From NCBI GenBank assembly GCA_021732565.1, contig JAKFUT010000131.1, positions 1 through 55,244 on the forward strand: a DNA stretch of 55,244 nucleotides. Reading direction: 5' to 3'. The translations under genes and the position numbers were made by a program. The notes under the pieces were generated by a model. It had not been told where the DNA came from, made no database searches, and saw only the letters and a program-made list of their open reading frames with translations. This document shows positions 17,458 through 26,308 of the stretch, piece by piece. This DNA comes from Candidatus Obscuribacterales bacterium. GTDB lineage: Bacteria; Cyanobacteriota; Vampirovibrionia; Obscuribacterales; Obscuribacteraceae. Positions within the stretch are counted from its first letter, which is position 1. Each line of letters opens with the position of its first letter.

Positions 17458-17907
17458 TTAGTTAGGAAAATCCCAGGCGCTCGGTCCGCTAATTCTGTGA
17501 TTAGTGGTGAGGTCGGGATTTCGTTCCATTGCCCGTTCGATCCGATGTTCTTCAGTGAAGGAATCAAACGGCGGGAGGAATATGCCTTCGTCTCCGAAGA
17601 CTGCCTCGCCACCCTGTCTTACAAAACTGTTGAGTCGCGTAGGGGGCAGAGAGTTCTTTCCAAGTTGTCTCAAAGCGAAATTGCCCGGTGCTGCGTAGCC
17701 ACCCTTGAGAGGGCTGCTGCTGCTGACCATTGGTAGCCCCGGGTTTCCAGTGCGTGTGTTGCTCGATGGACCATTGTCGTTTCCAGCGGTGCCGTCACTC
17801 CATCCGCCCGTTGTTCCGGTATCGGCCCGGGATGAGAGGGCGTCTTGTGCAGCGACTGGTCCAGCAGTTACTAAAGAAACCAGCATCACCAGAAACAGCT
17901 TAGACAT
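17458..17907 (-). CDS. Small secreted Ser/Gly-rich protein
   Basis: A 149-residue protein with a textbook signal peptide (MSKLFLVMLVSLVTAGPVAA, cleavage before QDAL), started behind GAGGTGG. The mature region begins with a Gly/Ser/Thr/Asn-rich low-complexity stretch, followed by a more ordered part (GGEAVFGDEGIFLPPFDSFTEEHRI) and ends in WDFPN. No Cys, no membrane helix. Function unknown; probably an exported structural or surface-associated protein. It converges on the 16097-17428 gene. Confidence 0.65.
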   Translation of the reverse strand: MSKLFLVMLVSLVTAGPVAAQDALSSRADTGTTGGWSDGTAGNDNGPSSNTRTGNPGLPMVSSSSPLKGGYAAPGNFALRQLGKNSLPPTRLNSFVRQGGEAVFGDEGIFLPPFDSFTEEHRIERAMERNPDLTTNHRISGPSAWDFPN

Positions 17908-18236
17908 TTGTGACCACCTCGTCGGTTCGTTTCCATGTACCGAATCTTAGGGGGCAAATCTGAAAACCATTTGAAAGAAGGGCACAAGTTCCGGCTACTT
18001 CTGAGCCCCTCTGATCCAGAGGAAGTCCGTCGGGCTCGGGACGAAAATGCTGCAAATGCTCGGCGGGTATGTCGCCGGCGATTTCAGTGCACAAGATGTC
18101 CCCTGAAGCCGGCCGCCGAGGCTCAGCGATGCGTACTTGTTTATGGGAGAACCTGATACAGCAGTGACGACGCTCTGCTCCAATTCGGACTTGGCGTTAA
18201 CGGGCTAATTCCGTTGGAAATCTATTCCGCGATGGT

Positions 18237-18464
18237 CTACTTATGTGCCATGGCTGTGTATGCGATGGCGAGAATAGCCATTATCGATCCGATAAACCAG
18301 GCGAGCCTGGTGTTTCCCTGTGCGGCTTCGATGAGTTTTTGTCGGCGTTCGTCTTCTTCCGCCTCACGCCGCTTACGATCAATTTCTGCTTCATCGCCTA
18401 TGTACGGTGGTGGTGGTGGCGTTCCTGCCGGCTCTTCGCGAGGTACTGCATCTTCCTGTGACAT
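18237..18464 (-). CDS. Small tail-anchored membrane protein
   Basis: About 75 residues from ATG 18464, which has GGAG 6 nt upstream. It has a Pro-rich N-terminus (PAGTPPPPPYIGDE), a strongly charged helix (DRKRREAEEDERRQKLIEAAQ) and a C-terminal hydrophobic helix (RLAWFIGSIMAILAIAYTAM) ending in AHK. The layout is that of a tail-anchored protein with a cytoplasmic charged coil. A much longer frame continues upstream to 18644 but its extra sequence is not protein-like. Function unknown. Confidence 0.6.
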   Translation of the reverse strand: MSQEDAVPREEPAGTPPPPPYIGDEAEIDRKRREAEEDERRQKLIEAAQGNTRLAWFIGSIMAILAIAYTAMAHK

Positions 18465-19093
18465 TTCCGGCTCCAAGGTTGCAAACAATGGCGAACGTCT
18501 TAACGGACTCCATTGTGACAGTCTTTTGTGACTAACGGCAAGATGTTTGTGCAAAATCTTAAGCGGTTTCCGTGGCCTGGATTCGTCCACGGATAGGCTA
18601 GAGGGATGGACGATCATATCTTGATCACACCTAACTCGTTGCAATCAACTCTCTTCCCGGCAAGAGCTGCTGCATTGGCGGAACGGTTGGCCACAGTTGG
18701 CGGACAAGATGCCTCGGTCCCAAGGCTTTCCACTCTTCGCATCACTGGCAGCAAAGCGTTAATCCGAATCCTGCATTCTCGGCAGAACAGGCCATTTATG
18801 TGGCCGAGATGAATCGCTTCTGATACAAGCTTTAGTGAGTGGACTTGTTGCAGTAGCGATTTTCCTAACCAATAAAGTAGCTCCTTTCTCATATGTCTAC
18901 GGATCTATCTGCCGGAGTGTCCTCAATCGACTTATTTGCAGATCATTCACTGCGGTGCATATCGACCGCGCTGAGGTTAGCACGCCTGCCACCAAATCAT
19001 ACTCGCCAAGCTGGCTGCTGATGCCCCGCTTGCGCTGAATTTGCCTGGTTCAACATTTTGCTGCTGTGCTACGTGAGGAGTTGGTCAGTCCAA
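18465..19093. other. Intergenic region of ~630 bp with only ambiguous short frames
   Basis: Two overlapping open frames on opposite strands (plus 18606-18812 and minus 18614-18892) are each about 70-90 residues. The minus one contains FCREC. Neither has a convincing family match, and they exclude each other, so I do not call either. No strong repeat or hairpin noted. Confidence 0.4.
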
Positions 19094-19876
19094 CTAAAAT
19101 CGTGCCAGATAATAAGAGAGCAAATAGATGGCGCTGTTGTTCGGGTCGGTTCGATCGTAAAGCACGGTGATAGAGCTGCCTGGAACGATCTTCACAAAAT
19201 CATCAACGGAGGCATCCATTATAGCTGTGTGGGAGATTCCGGAAACCGAATATTCATAAGCTATTTGGTAGCCCGGAATTGAAGGGTCTAGACTCTTGAA
19301 CTTCTTGTTCACCACACCAATAACAGCTTGGCCGGATTGAGCTAACAATCTATGTCTCAACGGAACGTACCAGACACTTAGCGAGATCCCCGCTCCGACA
19401 AGAAGGACGAAAAACGCCAGAATTCCGAGCGGTTGACGTGTCGAGGCACCCTGGAAACAACCACGAATCAAGGATTGTTGTAGTCTTTGTCTTTGTAACG
19501 GTCTTCAGTAAAGGATCGTCCTTATAGAAATTCTGGCGCCCCTCGAATTGAGTCTTCCGCCGAAGCGAATTGTTAACAACGTAGTGGTACTCCACCGTTG
19601 CATTCTGCCGACCGCGAAACAGATCCGGCGGCTCAATTCTGGTGACCGTCTAGTCTGTCTTTGATTTACCCGGGAAAGACAAGCCTCCCTTTCGGGTCTA
19701 GTCAATGTCTTGCAGAAATGCCGATAGTTCTGCCATCGCGCGGGTCTAGCGATGCCAATCGGCAGCCTGCTATTCTGAAGTAACTTCATCGGTAAGTCCA
19801 GAAGTAACACGAGCAATGCCAGGGTCGGAGCGAACACGCCGCATCCGACAACATGTTGCGATCGTGCACACGGCAC
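19094..19876 (-). pseudogene. Frameshifted DUF3592-like membrane protein gene
   Basis: Three consecutive minus-strand segments in alternating frames together resemble one gene. The 5' segment (about 19876-19650) has a hydrophobic helix (TLALLVLLLDLP). The middle segment (about 19649-19475, shifted frame) reads VTRIEPPDLFRGRQNATVEYHYVV and continues FEGRQNFYKDDPLL. The 3' segment (19471-19094, original frame) has a membrane helix (LAFFVLLVGAGISLSVWYV), then GYQIAYEYSVSGISHTA and ITVLYDRTDPNNSAIY, the pattern of DUF3592 domains. The middle frame is bounded upstream by a TAG at 19650-19652. At least two frame changes are needed, so the gene is either decayed or affected by sequence errors. The 3' 125-residue part could still be expressed from TTG 19471. 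Confidence 0.55.
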
Positions 19877-20202
19877 TGAACTCTTCGCCTGCGCAGAATC
19901 AACGGTTCATCTTTCGATCACAACAAAGTTTTCCGGTGACTTTCGTCGTGCAGCGAACACCTTGACAGGGGGAAGCCGGAGACCTCATAGCGGGTCCGAC
20001 AGATTCCCCTGCTTGACATTGCGCTCGATTCGAATTGCCCTGGCCATTCAAGAAATTCCCGGCCGAGATGGAGAGAGTTTGCTTAGCTTCTCCGCTCCCG
20101 TAAAGGCTGGCGCTGCACCACTTTACAAGCGTCTGCCTATTAGAGTATAAATTTTGGTAATTTCGCGCAGCGCGGCTACTGCTACCTTATTTCTCTTGAT
20201 AT
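19877..20202. other. Intergenic region, divergent upstream side
   Basis: About 325 bp between the start side of the DUF3592-like remnant and the plus-strand glycosyltransferase. No gene, hairpin or repeat supported. Confidence 0.4.
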
Positions 20203-20217
20203 GTGCGTGGGCAAAGA

Positions 20218-22038
20218 ATGGCGACAAGAGAGCTACCCCGGAAACCCGAAATGAGCCAGCCTGAATCAGGGCTACTTGCGGGCGCGACCGGAAATCAGAA
20301 TGACACAGACCTTAAAGGACTACGCTTCAACGGCTGGCTTGTTGCCACCTGTCTGATTTTTCCCGTGTTGTTGTCGTGCTGGTTCGCTTTCGACAACAGC
20401 TGGCCTTTTTGGGATGCAGCCGATCATGTTAGAGTCGAATTTCAATATGCCGATTTATTGCGTCATGCTCGGCCATGGAACATTCACTGGATCAAGGATT
20501 TTTTGACCGTAAACTACTGTTATCCAGCCACTGTTCATATTTTCAACGGTGCCTTGAAAGCGCTTTTGGGGAATGCTCGCTGGGTAGATTCCCTGTCGCT
20601 CATAGTGTTTTCGGTGGTGCTGAGTTTTTCCACATGCGCTACAGCGCTTCTCTTACTGCGCAACAGGGTGGCAGCGGCTCTTTCGGTGGGGTTCATAAAT
20701 ATCTATCCTTGCGTTGCGCTGCTTAGTCACATCAAGCTCCTGGATTTTCCGCACCTCAGTATGTATTGCACGGCCATGCTAAGCGTGGTTTGGTGGCAAC
20801 AAAAGCCAAACTGGTCGAGAGCTATACTGTGCGGCACTGCCCTGGGTCTGGCCTGTACAACGAAGCAAATCGCTCCATTCTTTCTATTTGCGCCCTGTTT
20901 TGCAATCCTTCTACAGCAACTTCGAACGACCCGATGGGACCGCGCCTTACAACTCACATCGGCAGGCCTGATGGTTCTTCTTTTCCTCGCTGTCTGGGTC
21001 ATTCCCAATGCAGCAGAGATAAATGGATATATGCACCGAAACGCCGGTGAGTTAGGAAGTCGTACAATTCTAACGGCTTTCATGCCAAACCTTCTCGGGT
21101 ATGTTAACTGCGCTTCCGGGCTGACAGGCTATCCGTTGTTGTGGTTGGCACTTCTGTCGCTTTGCCTGGCCTCGCGAAAACAATTACGAGATTTATTCTT
21201 GCCCGCGATCTCCGCAATCACCGGAATATTGTGCATGTCGGCATTGCCGTTTCAGTTACCCGAGCACAGATACATCGCTAACGCCTTGCTCTTTCCGGCG
21301 CTGCTCTGCTCCGCTCAACTTTGCCGATGGTTTCGTGAGAAGAACAGGATCATGATTTCTCTTTCCGGTGCACTTGCTCTCCTCGGTCTGGTTCAATTCG
21401 TCGCGCAGAACTTCGCACCGTATCCAATACCAATTTCGCGGCCTGTAATAAGAACATTGCTCGGCACGAACACCGACCGCCGCGGTCCACTGGAACCAAG
21501 CTTTAATCCAACACCGCCGGGAGACCTGTGGGGACAGCAATGGGTCGTTCGCGAATGCAAGAGAGCGTCTAATAATCAAGTGTGCTGGCTCAATATGCTG
21601 CCCAGTACACCCGAGCTGAGCGTTCATACTGTCGCTCTCATCTCGCGTTATGAGGGAAGCAATGTGCGTCCCACCACAACAAGATTGTGGACACCAACCG
21701 GGGATCGCATCGACTTCGATCACAATAGCTGGAGAAATTTCCATTTTTATCTTCTGAAGACCGGATCGCAGGGACTGCAATTCGATAGCAAAAAGTCGGC
21801 CATAAATTACAAGCAGATTGAAGAGCAGGTATCTCACGGTGATGCATATAGGCTTATTGCCGGAAGAACTATTGAAGACGGAAGCACACTTAGTTTGTAC
21901 GGAAGAATTGATTTCGTAGGCAACGTCCCAGTTACAAATACGCAGACAGATACTGCGACAAGCACCACTGCGATCGTTCCCTCTAAAACACTAAACCAGG
22001 CGGCTCTCGTCAAATCGGACGTAGGACAACGGAGATGA
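20218..22038 (+). CDS. Polytopic membrane glycosyltransferase-like protein (GT-C type)
   Basis: About 606 residues from ATG 20218; a GTG at 20203 and an ATG at 20251 are alternatives. After a hydrophilic N-terminus of ~40 residues come many hydrophobic helices. The first extracytoplasmic loop has acidic residues at the position typical for lipid-sugar dependent GT-C enzymes (WPFWDAADHVRVEFQYADLL). Helices recur up to about residue 400, followed by a soluble C-terminal region of ~200 residues with two Cys (RECKRASNNQVCWLNM). It overlaps the next gene by four bases (ATGA), so the two are translationally coupled and may act together. Substrate unknown; context points to surface-glycan decoration. 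Confidence 0.8.
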   Translation: MATRELPRKPEMSQPESGLLAGATGNQNDTDLKGLRFNGWLVATCLIFPVLLSCWFAFDNSWPFWDAADHVRVEFQYADLLRHARPWNIHWIKDFLTVNYCYPATVHIFNGALKALLGNARWVDSLSLIVFSVVLSFSTCATALLLLRNRVAAALSVGFINIYPCVALLSHIKLLDFPHLSMYCTAMLSVVWWQQKPNWSRAILCGTALGLACTTKQIAPFFLFAPCFAILLQQLRTTRWDRALQLTSAGLMVLLFLAVWVIPNAAEINGYMHRNAGELGSRTILTAFMPNLLGYVNCASGLTGYPLLWLALLSLCLASRKQLRDLFLPAISAITGILCMSALPFQLPEHRYIANALLFPALLCSAQLCRWFREKNRIMISLSGALALLGLVQFVAQNFAPYPIPISRPVIRTLLGTNTDRRGPLEPSFNPTPPGDLWGQQWVVRECKRASNNQVCWLNMLPSTPELSVHTVALISRYEGSNVRPTTTRLWTPTGDRIDFDHNSWRNFHFYLLKTGSQGLQFDSKKSAINYKQIEEQVSHGDAYRLIAGRTIEDGSTLSLYGRIDFVGNVPVTNTQTDTATSTTAIVPSKTLNQAALVKSDVGQRR

Positions 22039-24002
22039 CCTCGACAATCACCACTCCGCACCGAAACACTAACCAGGGAACTCAAAGTTCCCCGTCGAAC
22101 CAAAATAGCAAGATTCCCGCCGCTGCAAACAAATGGTTAGCTCCCTCAGCAATTCTGTTGTTCTGGCTTGCCAACGCGGTCTTCGTTTCGGTGTCCGGCG
22201 ACTTTCCTCTCAATGATGACTGGATCTATGCCGAAGGAGTCAAACACTTCTTGCAAACGGGTGAACTTAGACTGCTCGCCTGTGCGCCGGCCTGTATTTT
22301 TCACTTGCTCTTCGGCGCAGCAGCCTGCAAAGTTTTTGGATTCAGTCACGTCGTGCTGCGATGCACCGGGGTATTCTGGGCATTTGCCGGAACAGTGGGA
22401 CTCTATGGCTGCATGCGGGAATTGCGCCTCAACAAGTTAACAGCGCTTCTCTTTGCCCTGACATTCGCCGCAAATCCGATCACTGTTAACCTTGCGTTTT
22501 CATTCATGACAGACACACCGGCGTTTAGTTTGCTTATTATCTACACGTTCTTTGCCATACGCGGAATGCGCAGACGTAATGAGGGTGATTTTGCGTTGGC
22601 AACCCTGGCGCTTATCGCAGGGAGCCTCGTAAGACAGAATCTGGCTATGATGGCTGCTGTCAACGGATTACTGCTGCTGACGTTGTGGCTCTGCCGGCGT
22701 CATTCGTGGACTTTGCTGGTCGGGCTTGTGGTATTACCACTGGTGACTGGAGTTTTTGCGGACAAGTGGATGCTCGCAACCAGCGACTTCTCTGCACTGT
22801 ATATCTGGTACAAAGGAATGGTAGCGTCTACGGTGCGCGACATTTTGCATGCGCCGTCAAAAATGTTCCTGCCACTTACCCAAATAGCCGGACAGCTGCT
22901 TTGTTATACCGGACTATTTTGTGCCCCGATTCTCTTATGTTTTCATCGAGAACTCCTGCCAATGCTATTCTCCGGTGCGAGTCGTCCGACCAAACATGCG
23001 CCCGCCCTAACTGCACAAGGACAAGCAAAGGCACCGGCACCCTCAACTCCTCCTCTTCCCGCAGCTGGCGTGCAGCAAGTCGCAACAAGTTGGTATTGTA
23101 TCTCCGCAGCGATCATGACCTATTCGCTTACGCAATATGTCATTGTGGCGAAGAAACTAATGCCATTCAATCAGAATCTTCTTCGTATGCCCGCCGTGGG
23201 AGCCCATACGTTGCTCGGCATCAACCATGCAAACTTGCCAAATAGAGTGCGCTCGTTTCTCACAGGAGCGTCAGGCATACTCGGGTTTGTTTTAGGTGCT
23301 CTGCTCGGCGCCGGACTGCATCGCTCTCTTTCACTCTTTATACGCACTGCTCTGGCTTGGAAAACACAGAGACGATCTAGATCCGAACACTTTGAACGCC
23401 GAATGAGACGCACAGCAGTGGTGCTCTTTCTGTTTGCTTTGTGCGCCAGCCAATGGTTGTTTGTAATGCTTCAATCGAGCTTTTCTGATATTGATCGATA
23501 TTACTTGTTTCCGTTCCTTTCTACGACTTTCTGCCTCGGTCTGATATGGCGCTGGCTTCGACCGGGCCAGGGTGCAAGACGCACTATCCTTTTCGTCTCA
23601 GTGCCACTACTGGCGATGTATGCGATCTACTCCGCCGCAGCCTGCCAGGATCTTCTCTCCTGGAACCGCGCGCGATGGGATGCTTTGGTGACGCTGGAGC
23701 AACACGGTGTCGCCCCTGGCGAAATTGACGGAGGCGCAGAATACAACTACTACTCCAACCCGCCTCTTTTCAAAAATCTGAAATTGTGGAGCACGTGGTA
23801 TGAATTCACTCATCGCGGGGAAGCGCCCAGAGATCAATGGCGGTGGTGGAGCGTCGATCGCGAAAATTACATCGTTAGCTTTTCACCAGTTCCAAACTAC
23901 GAAATCATTGATCGCCGAAAGTACTGGAGCGCACTATCAGGCTCTCGCGAAATATTGGTTCTTAAGCGCGAACTCTCCGCAACCAAAACGGAATCCAAAT
24001 GA
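22035..24002 (+). CDS. Polytopic membrane glycosyltransferase (ArnT/PMT-like, GT-C)
   Basis: A 655-residue membrane protein. The first loop after the first helix reads DFPLNDDWIYAEGVKHFLQTGEL, where the Asp pair sits at the catalytic position of GT-C glycosyltransferases such as ArnT. A run of hydrophobic helices follows (residues ~85-330), then a low-complexity Ala/Pro-rich cytoplasmic-looking loop near 325-345, further helices to ~540 and a soluble tail ending near WWSVDRENYIVSF. Helix 3-5 region has FSFMTDTPAF, a pattern I associate with this family. Starts inside the stop codon of the preceding glycosyltransferase. Probably transfers a sugar from a polyprenyl carrier to an extracytoplasmic acceptor; donor and acceptor unknown. 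Confidence 0.85.
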   Translation: MTSTITTPHRNTNQGTQSSPSNQNSKIPAAANKWLAPSAILLFWLANAVFVSVSGDFPLNDDWIYAEGVKHFLQTGELRLLACAPACIFHLLFGAAACKVFGFSHVVLRCTGVFWAFAGTVGLYGCMRELRLNKLTALLFALTFAANPITVNLAFSFMTDTPAFSLLIIYTFFAIRGMRRRNEGDFALATLALIAGSLVRQNLAMMAAVNGLLLLTLWLCRRHSWTLLVGLVVLPLVTGVFADKWMLATSDFSALYIWYKGMVASTVRDILHAPSKMFLPLTQIAGQLLCYTGLFCAPILLCFHRELLPMLFSGASRPTKHAPALTAQGQAKAPAPSTPPLPAAGVQQVATSWYCISAAIMTYSLTQYVIVAKKLMPFNQNLLRMPAVGAHTLLGINHANLPNRVRSFLTGASGILGFVLGALLGAGLHRSLSLFIRTALAWKTQRRSRSEHFERRMRRTAVVLFLFALCASQWLFVMLQSSFSDIDRYYLFPFLSTTFCLGLIWRWLRPGQGARRTILFVSVPLLAMYAIYSAAACQDLLSWNRARWDALVTLEQHGVAPGEIDGGAEYNYYSNPPLFKNLKLWSTWYEFTHRGEAPRDQWRWWSVDRENYIVSFSPVPNYEIIDRRKYWSALSGSREILVLKRELSATKTESK

Positions 24003-24045
24003 GCCCCGGCAGGCGATTATCCAGGGCAGTTGTCGTGAACCTGAC

Positions 24046-24453
24046 TCACGCCGAATTGCGATTCCGAAAACTTCTTTGAGGAAGCCACTTATAAACGACT
24101 TCTCGTAGCTGCTGAATAGTGAACGGCTTGGACAGATAGTCATCCATTCCGGCGCTCAAACATTTTTCGCGGTCACCAAGCATAGCTCTGGCGGTGACAC
24201 AAATGATCGCAATATTCTGCTTTCTTCGAATGAGCTTCTCGCGGATAACAAATTGGGCTACCAGTCCATCACAATCGGGAAGACTCCAATTCATGAGGAT
24301 AAGGTCGAAATCCGCCTTAGCAACAACCCCTAGCGCCTCAGCAAGGCTGTTCACGGTACACACGTTAATACCGATTCGTTTGCCCAATAGATCATAGAGG
24401 AAGCCTGGTTCCGAATCATCCACGATAAGTACGTATGGTTTTCGGCTATTCAT
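24046..24453 (-). CDS. Stand-alone receiver-domain protein lacking the phosphoacceptor Asp
   Basis: A 135-residue single receiver domain of the CheY type. ATG 24453 was chosen for the GGGAGG ribosome site 7 nt upstream. The acidic pair Asp12-Asp13 (LIVDD), Thr87 (CVTARAM) and Lys109 (YLSKPF) are all present, and the fold motif LPDCDG is intact. The phosphorylated Asp is replaced by Asn55 in LILMNWSLPDCDG; the codon is AAT at 24289-24291. It should therefore not be phosphorylated in the normal way and may signal as a pseudo-receiver, or act through binding alone. No histidine kinase or output domain is adjacent. A longer N-terminal extension to 24600 is open but not protein-like. Confidence 0.88.
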   Translation of the reverse strand: MNSRKPYVLIVDDSEPGFLYDLLGKRIGINVCTVNSLAEALGVVAKADFDLILMNWSLPDCDGLVAQFVIREKLIRRKQNIAIICVTARAMLGDREKCLSAGMDDYLSKPFTIQQLREVVYKWLPQRSFRNRNSA

Positions 24454-25010
24454 GCGTTGGCCTCCCACACAGGAGATGAACTTGCTTTTCATAGAGCCGA
24501 TCGTTAGTTTCATTCTAGTCCTCTTTCGAATCTCAATGTCCGTTAGCGGACAGCAAAACCTGGTGTACGTCCGCCTCAATACCGCTCCACCACTCCGCAA
24601 GCCAATTGGTTGAACTTTGTATATGCATTTCTCAATGTTGCCTAATCAAAGGAACTGAGAAAGAGCTGGAAGTGAAGCTCGTCTTCGAACGCAATGGAAC
24701 AAGTCGAGCAAACTTTGTCGCGCACTGCGCTGCACTTTGGCAATTAGCTGTTAATCAATTCGCCGTCGCCCGTTGTCGTCGCCTCGCTGAAGCCCATCAA
24801 AGAACACGGCGTGTAAGTTTTTGGAATCATTGCAATCCAACACTGTTAAGTGCCCTGGCTGAAGCCCATATTGGAAGACACGCGTGGCTTGCAAGAGAGA
24901 GCTGAAGCACGGTTGAAAACGCGAGGAAATTGGCTCCGCACAGCTTAGAGCAAATCGAATGAACGAACGGAGAGGGAGATCGCTCTTATATCTCCCGCTA
25001 CTATCGCTTC
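24454..25010. other. Intergenic region of ~550 bp
   Basis: No gene is supported. It contains the hairpin described at 24974-24996. Short open frames on both strands have no recognisable sequence. Confidence 0.4.
24974..24996 (-). terminator. Hairpin after fabH
   Basis: GGGAGAT (24974-24980) pairs with ATCTCCC (24990-24996) around a 9-nt loop, 15-37 bp past the fabH stop on the minus strand. The following sequence is T/C-rich but has no long T-run. Candidate weak terminator. Confidence 0.4.
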
Positions 25011-26018
25011 TTAGAATCCCCAACGAGCCAGCGCCGCACCTGCACTTAAGCCCGCGCCCATTGTTGCAAACAAAATGAGATCGCCTTTCTTGAGCAAGTT
25101 GCGCTTGAGCGCACTGTCGAGAGCTAATGGCAGTGTTCCTGCGGTCGTATTACCGTACTCATTGATATTCACGAGAACCTTCTCCATCGGCAGGCCGAGT
25201 CGCTCTGCAGAAGCTGTTATGATTCGGAGATTGGCCTGGTGCGGAATGAACAGATCGATATCCGACCCGGTAAGATTATTTCGCTCAAGCAAATTGACGC
25301 AGAGTTCGGGCATTTTCCGTACAGCGTATTTGAAGACAGCTCTTCCATCTTGCTTGACAAAGTGTAGTCGTTTATCCAGTGTTTCCTGAGACGTTGGCAT
25401 CTTGGATCCACCAGCAGGTACACACAAAGAATCACCGCCAGAACCATCTACTTCGAACAAGAAGTCGCCGAAACACCCCTCTTGTTCACTGGGTGATGGT
25501 TGTAGCAAACAAGCCCCGCCGCCGTCTCCGAATATGATACAAGTAGCTCGATCGGTGTAGTCAATAATAGAAGACATGACTTCCATACCGATTACTAAAA
25601 CATTTTTGTGAACTCCATTGCCGACAAACTGGGCGCCAGTCTGCAATGCGTACAAGAAACCGGAACAAGCGATCGATAAGTCAAAGCCCCACGCTCGGGT
25701 TGCTCCTATTTTATGCTGTACAAGACATGCCGTCGCCGGCAAGTGCATGTCAGGAGTGATAGTTGCAACTATGATAAGTTCAACATCCTCCGGGCTTACA
25801 CCAGTCTTCTTGAGCACGTCAAGAGCAGCTTCAGCAGCAAGATCAGACGTGGTCACGCCATGCTCCACCAGGTGGCGTTGCTTGATTCCGGTGCGTTCAA
25901 CAATCCAATCGTCGCTGGTCTCAACCATCTTTTCAAGATCTTGGTTGGTCAGCAATTTCGGTGGCACCGCGACGCCGACCCCACTAATTCTTGCTAAGGT
26001 TGGTTTTCTTAATGTCAT
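25011..26018 (-). CDS. fabH: Beta-ketoacyl-ACP synthase III
   Basis: A 335-residue thiolase-fold enzyme that condenses acetyl-CoA (or another acyl-CoA) with malonyl-ACP to start fatty-acid synthesis in the cytoplasm. The catalytic triad is visible: Cys118 in SIACSGFLYAL, His260 in FIPHQANLRI and Asn290 in NEYGNTTAGTLPLAL. The N-terminal segments ARISGVGVAVPPKLLTNQDL and ETSDDWIVERTGIKQRH are typical FabH, and the end GDLILFATMGAGLSAGAALARW matches the family's usual G-G-G-x-(T/S)-x-G loop region with MGAGLS. Length is normal. It stands alone here, away from other fab genes, so a special lipid role is possible but not indicated. Confidence 0.95.
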   Translation of the reverse strand: MTLRKPTLARISGVGVAVPPKLLTNQDLEKMVETSDDWIVERTGIKQRHLVEHGVTTSDLAAEAALDVLKKTGVSPEDVELIIVATITPDMHLPATACLVQHKIGATRAWGFDLSIACSGFLYALQTGAQFVGNGVHKNVLVIGMEVMSSIIDYTDRATCIIFGDGGGACLLQPSPSEQEGCFGDFLFEVDGSGGDSLCVPAGGSKMPTSQETLDKRLHFVKQDGRAVFKYAVRKMPELCVNLLERNNLTGSDIDLFIPHQANLRIITASAERLGLPMEKVLVNINEYGNTTAGTLPLALDSALKRNLLKKGDLILFATMGAGLSAGAALARWGF

Positions 26019-26308
26019 TAAACGGCGGTGACCCCTGAAAACTACGTGTCCGCATGTCTTATAGGTTAATGGCGACGAAAAGTATAGCTCATCACACTGG
26101 CCGCATCCGTGCGCACCGTCGATGGTTCGAAACTTACGTTACACCTGCGCTGTTCCGGCAGGATGGGAGTTACGGCTATTCTCATTGATTACTGAAAAAT
26201 CTTAAAAACACGGACATTAAACTATTGAAGACAATGACTGCGTTCTAGCGCGAACCAAGGCCAGAGCGAACGAGGCGGACCCACGGCGCTCTTGCAGTTA
26301 CGCAACGC

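Noticed and set aside
18606..18892. Two overlapping open frames on opposite strands
   Set aside because: They exclude each other, and neither has a family match or a decisive ribosome site.
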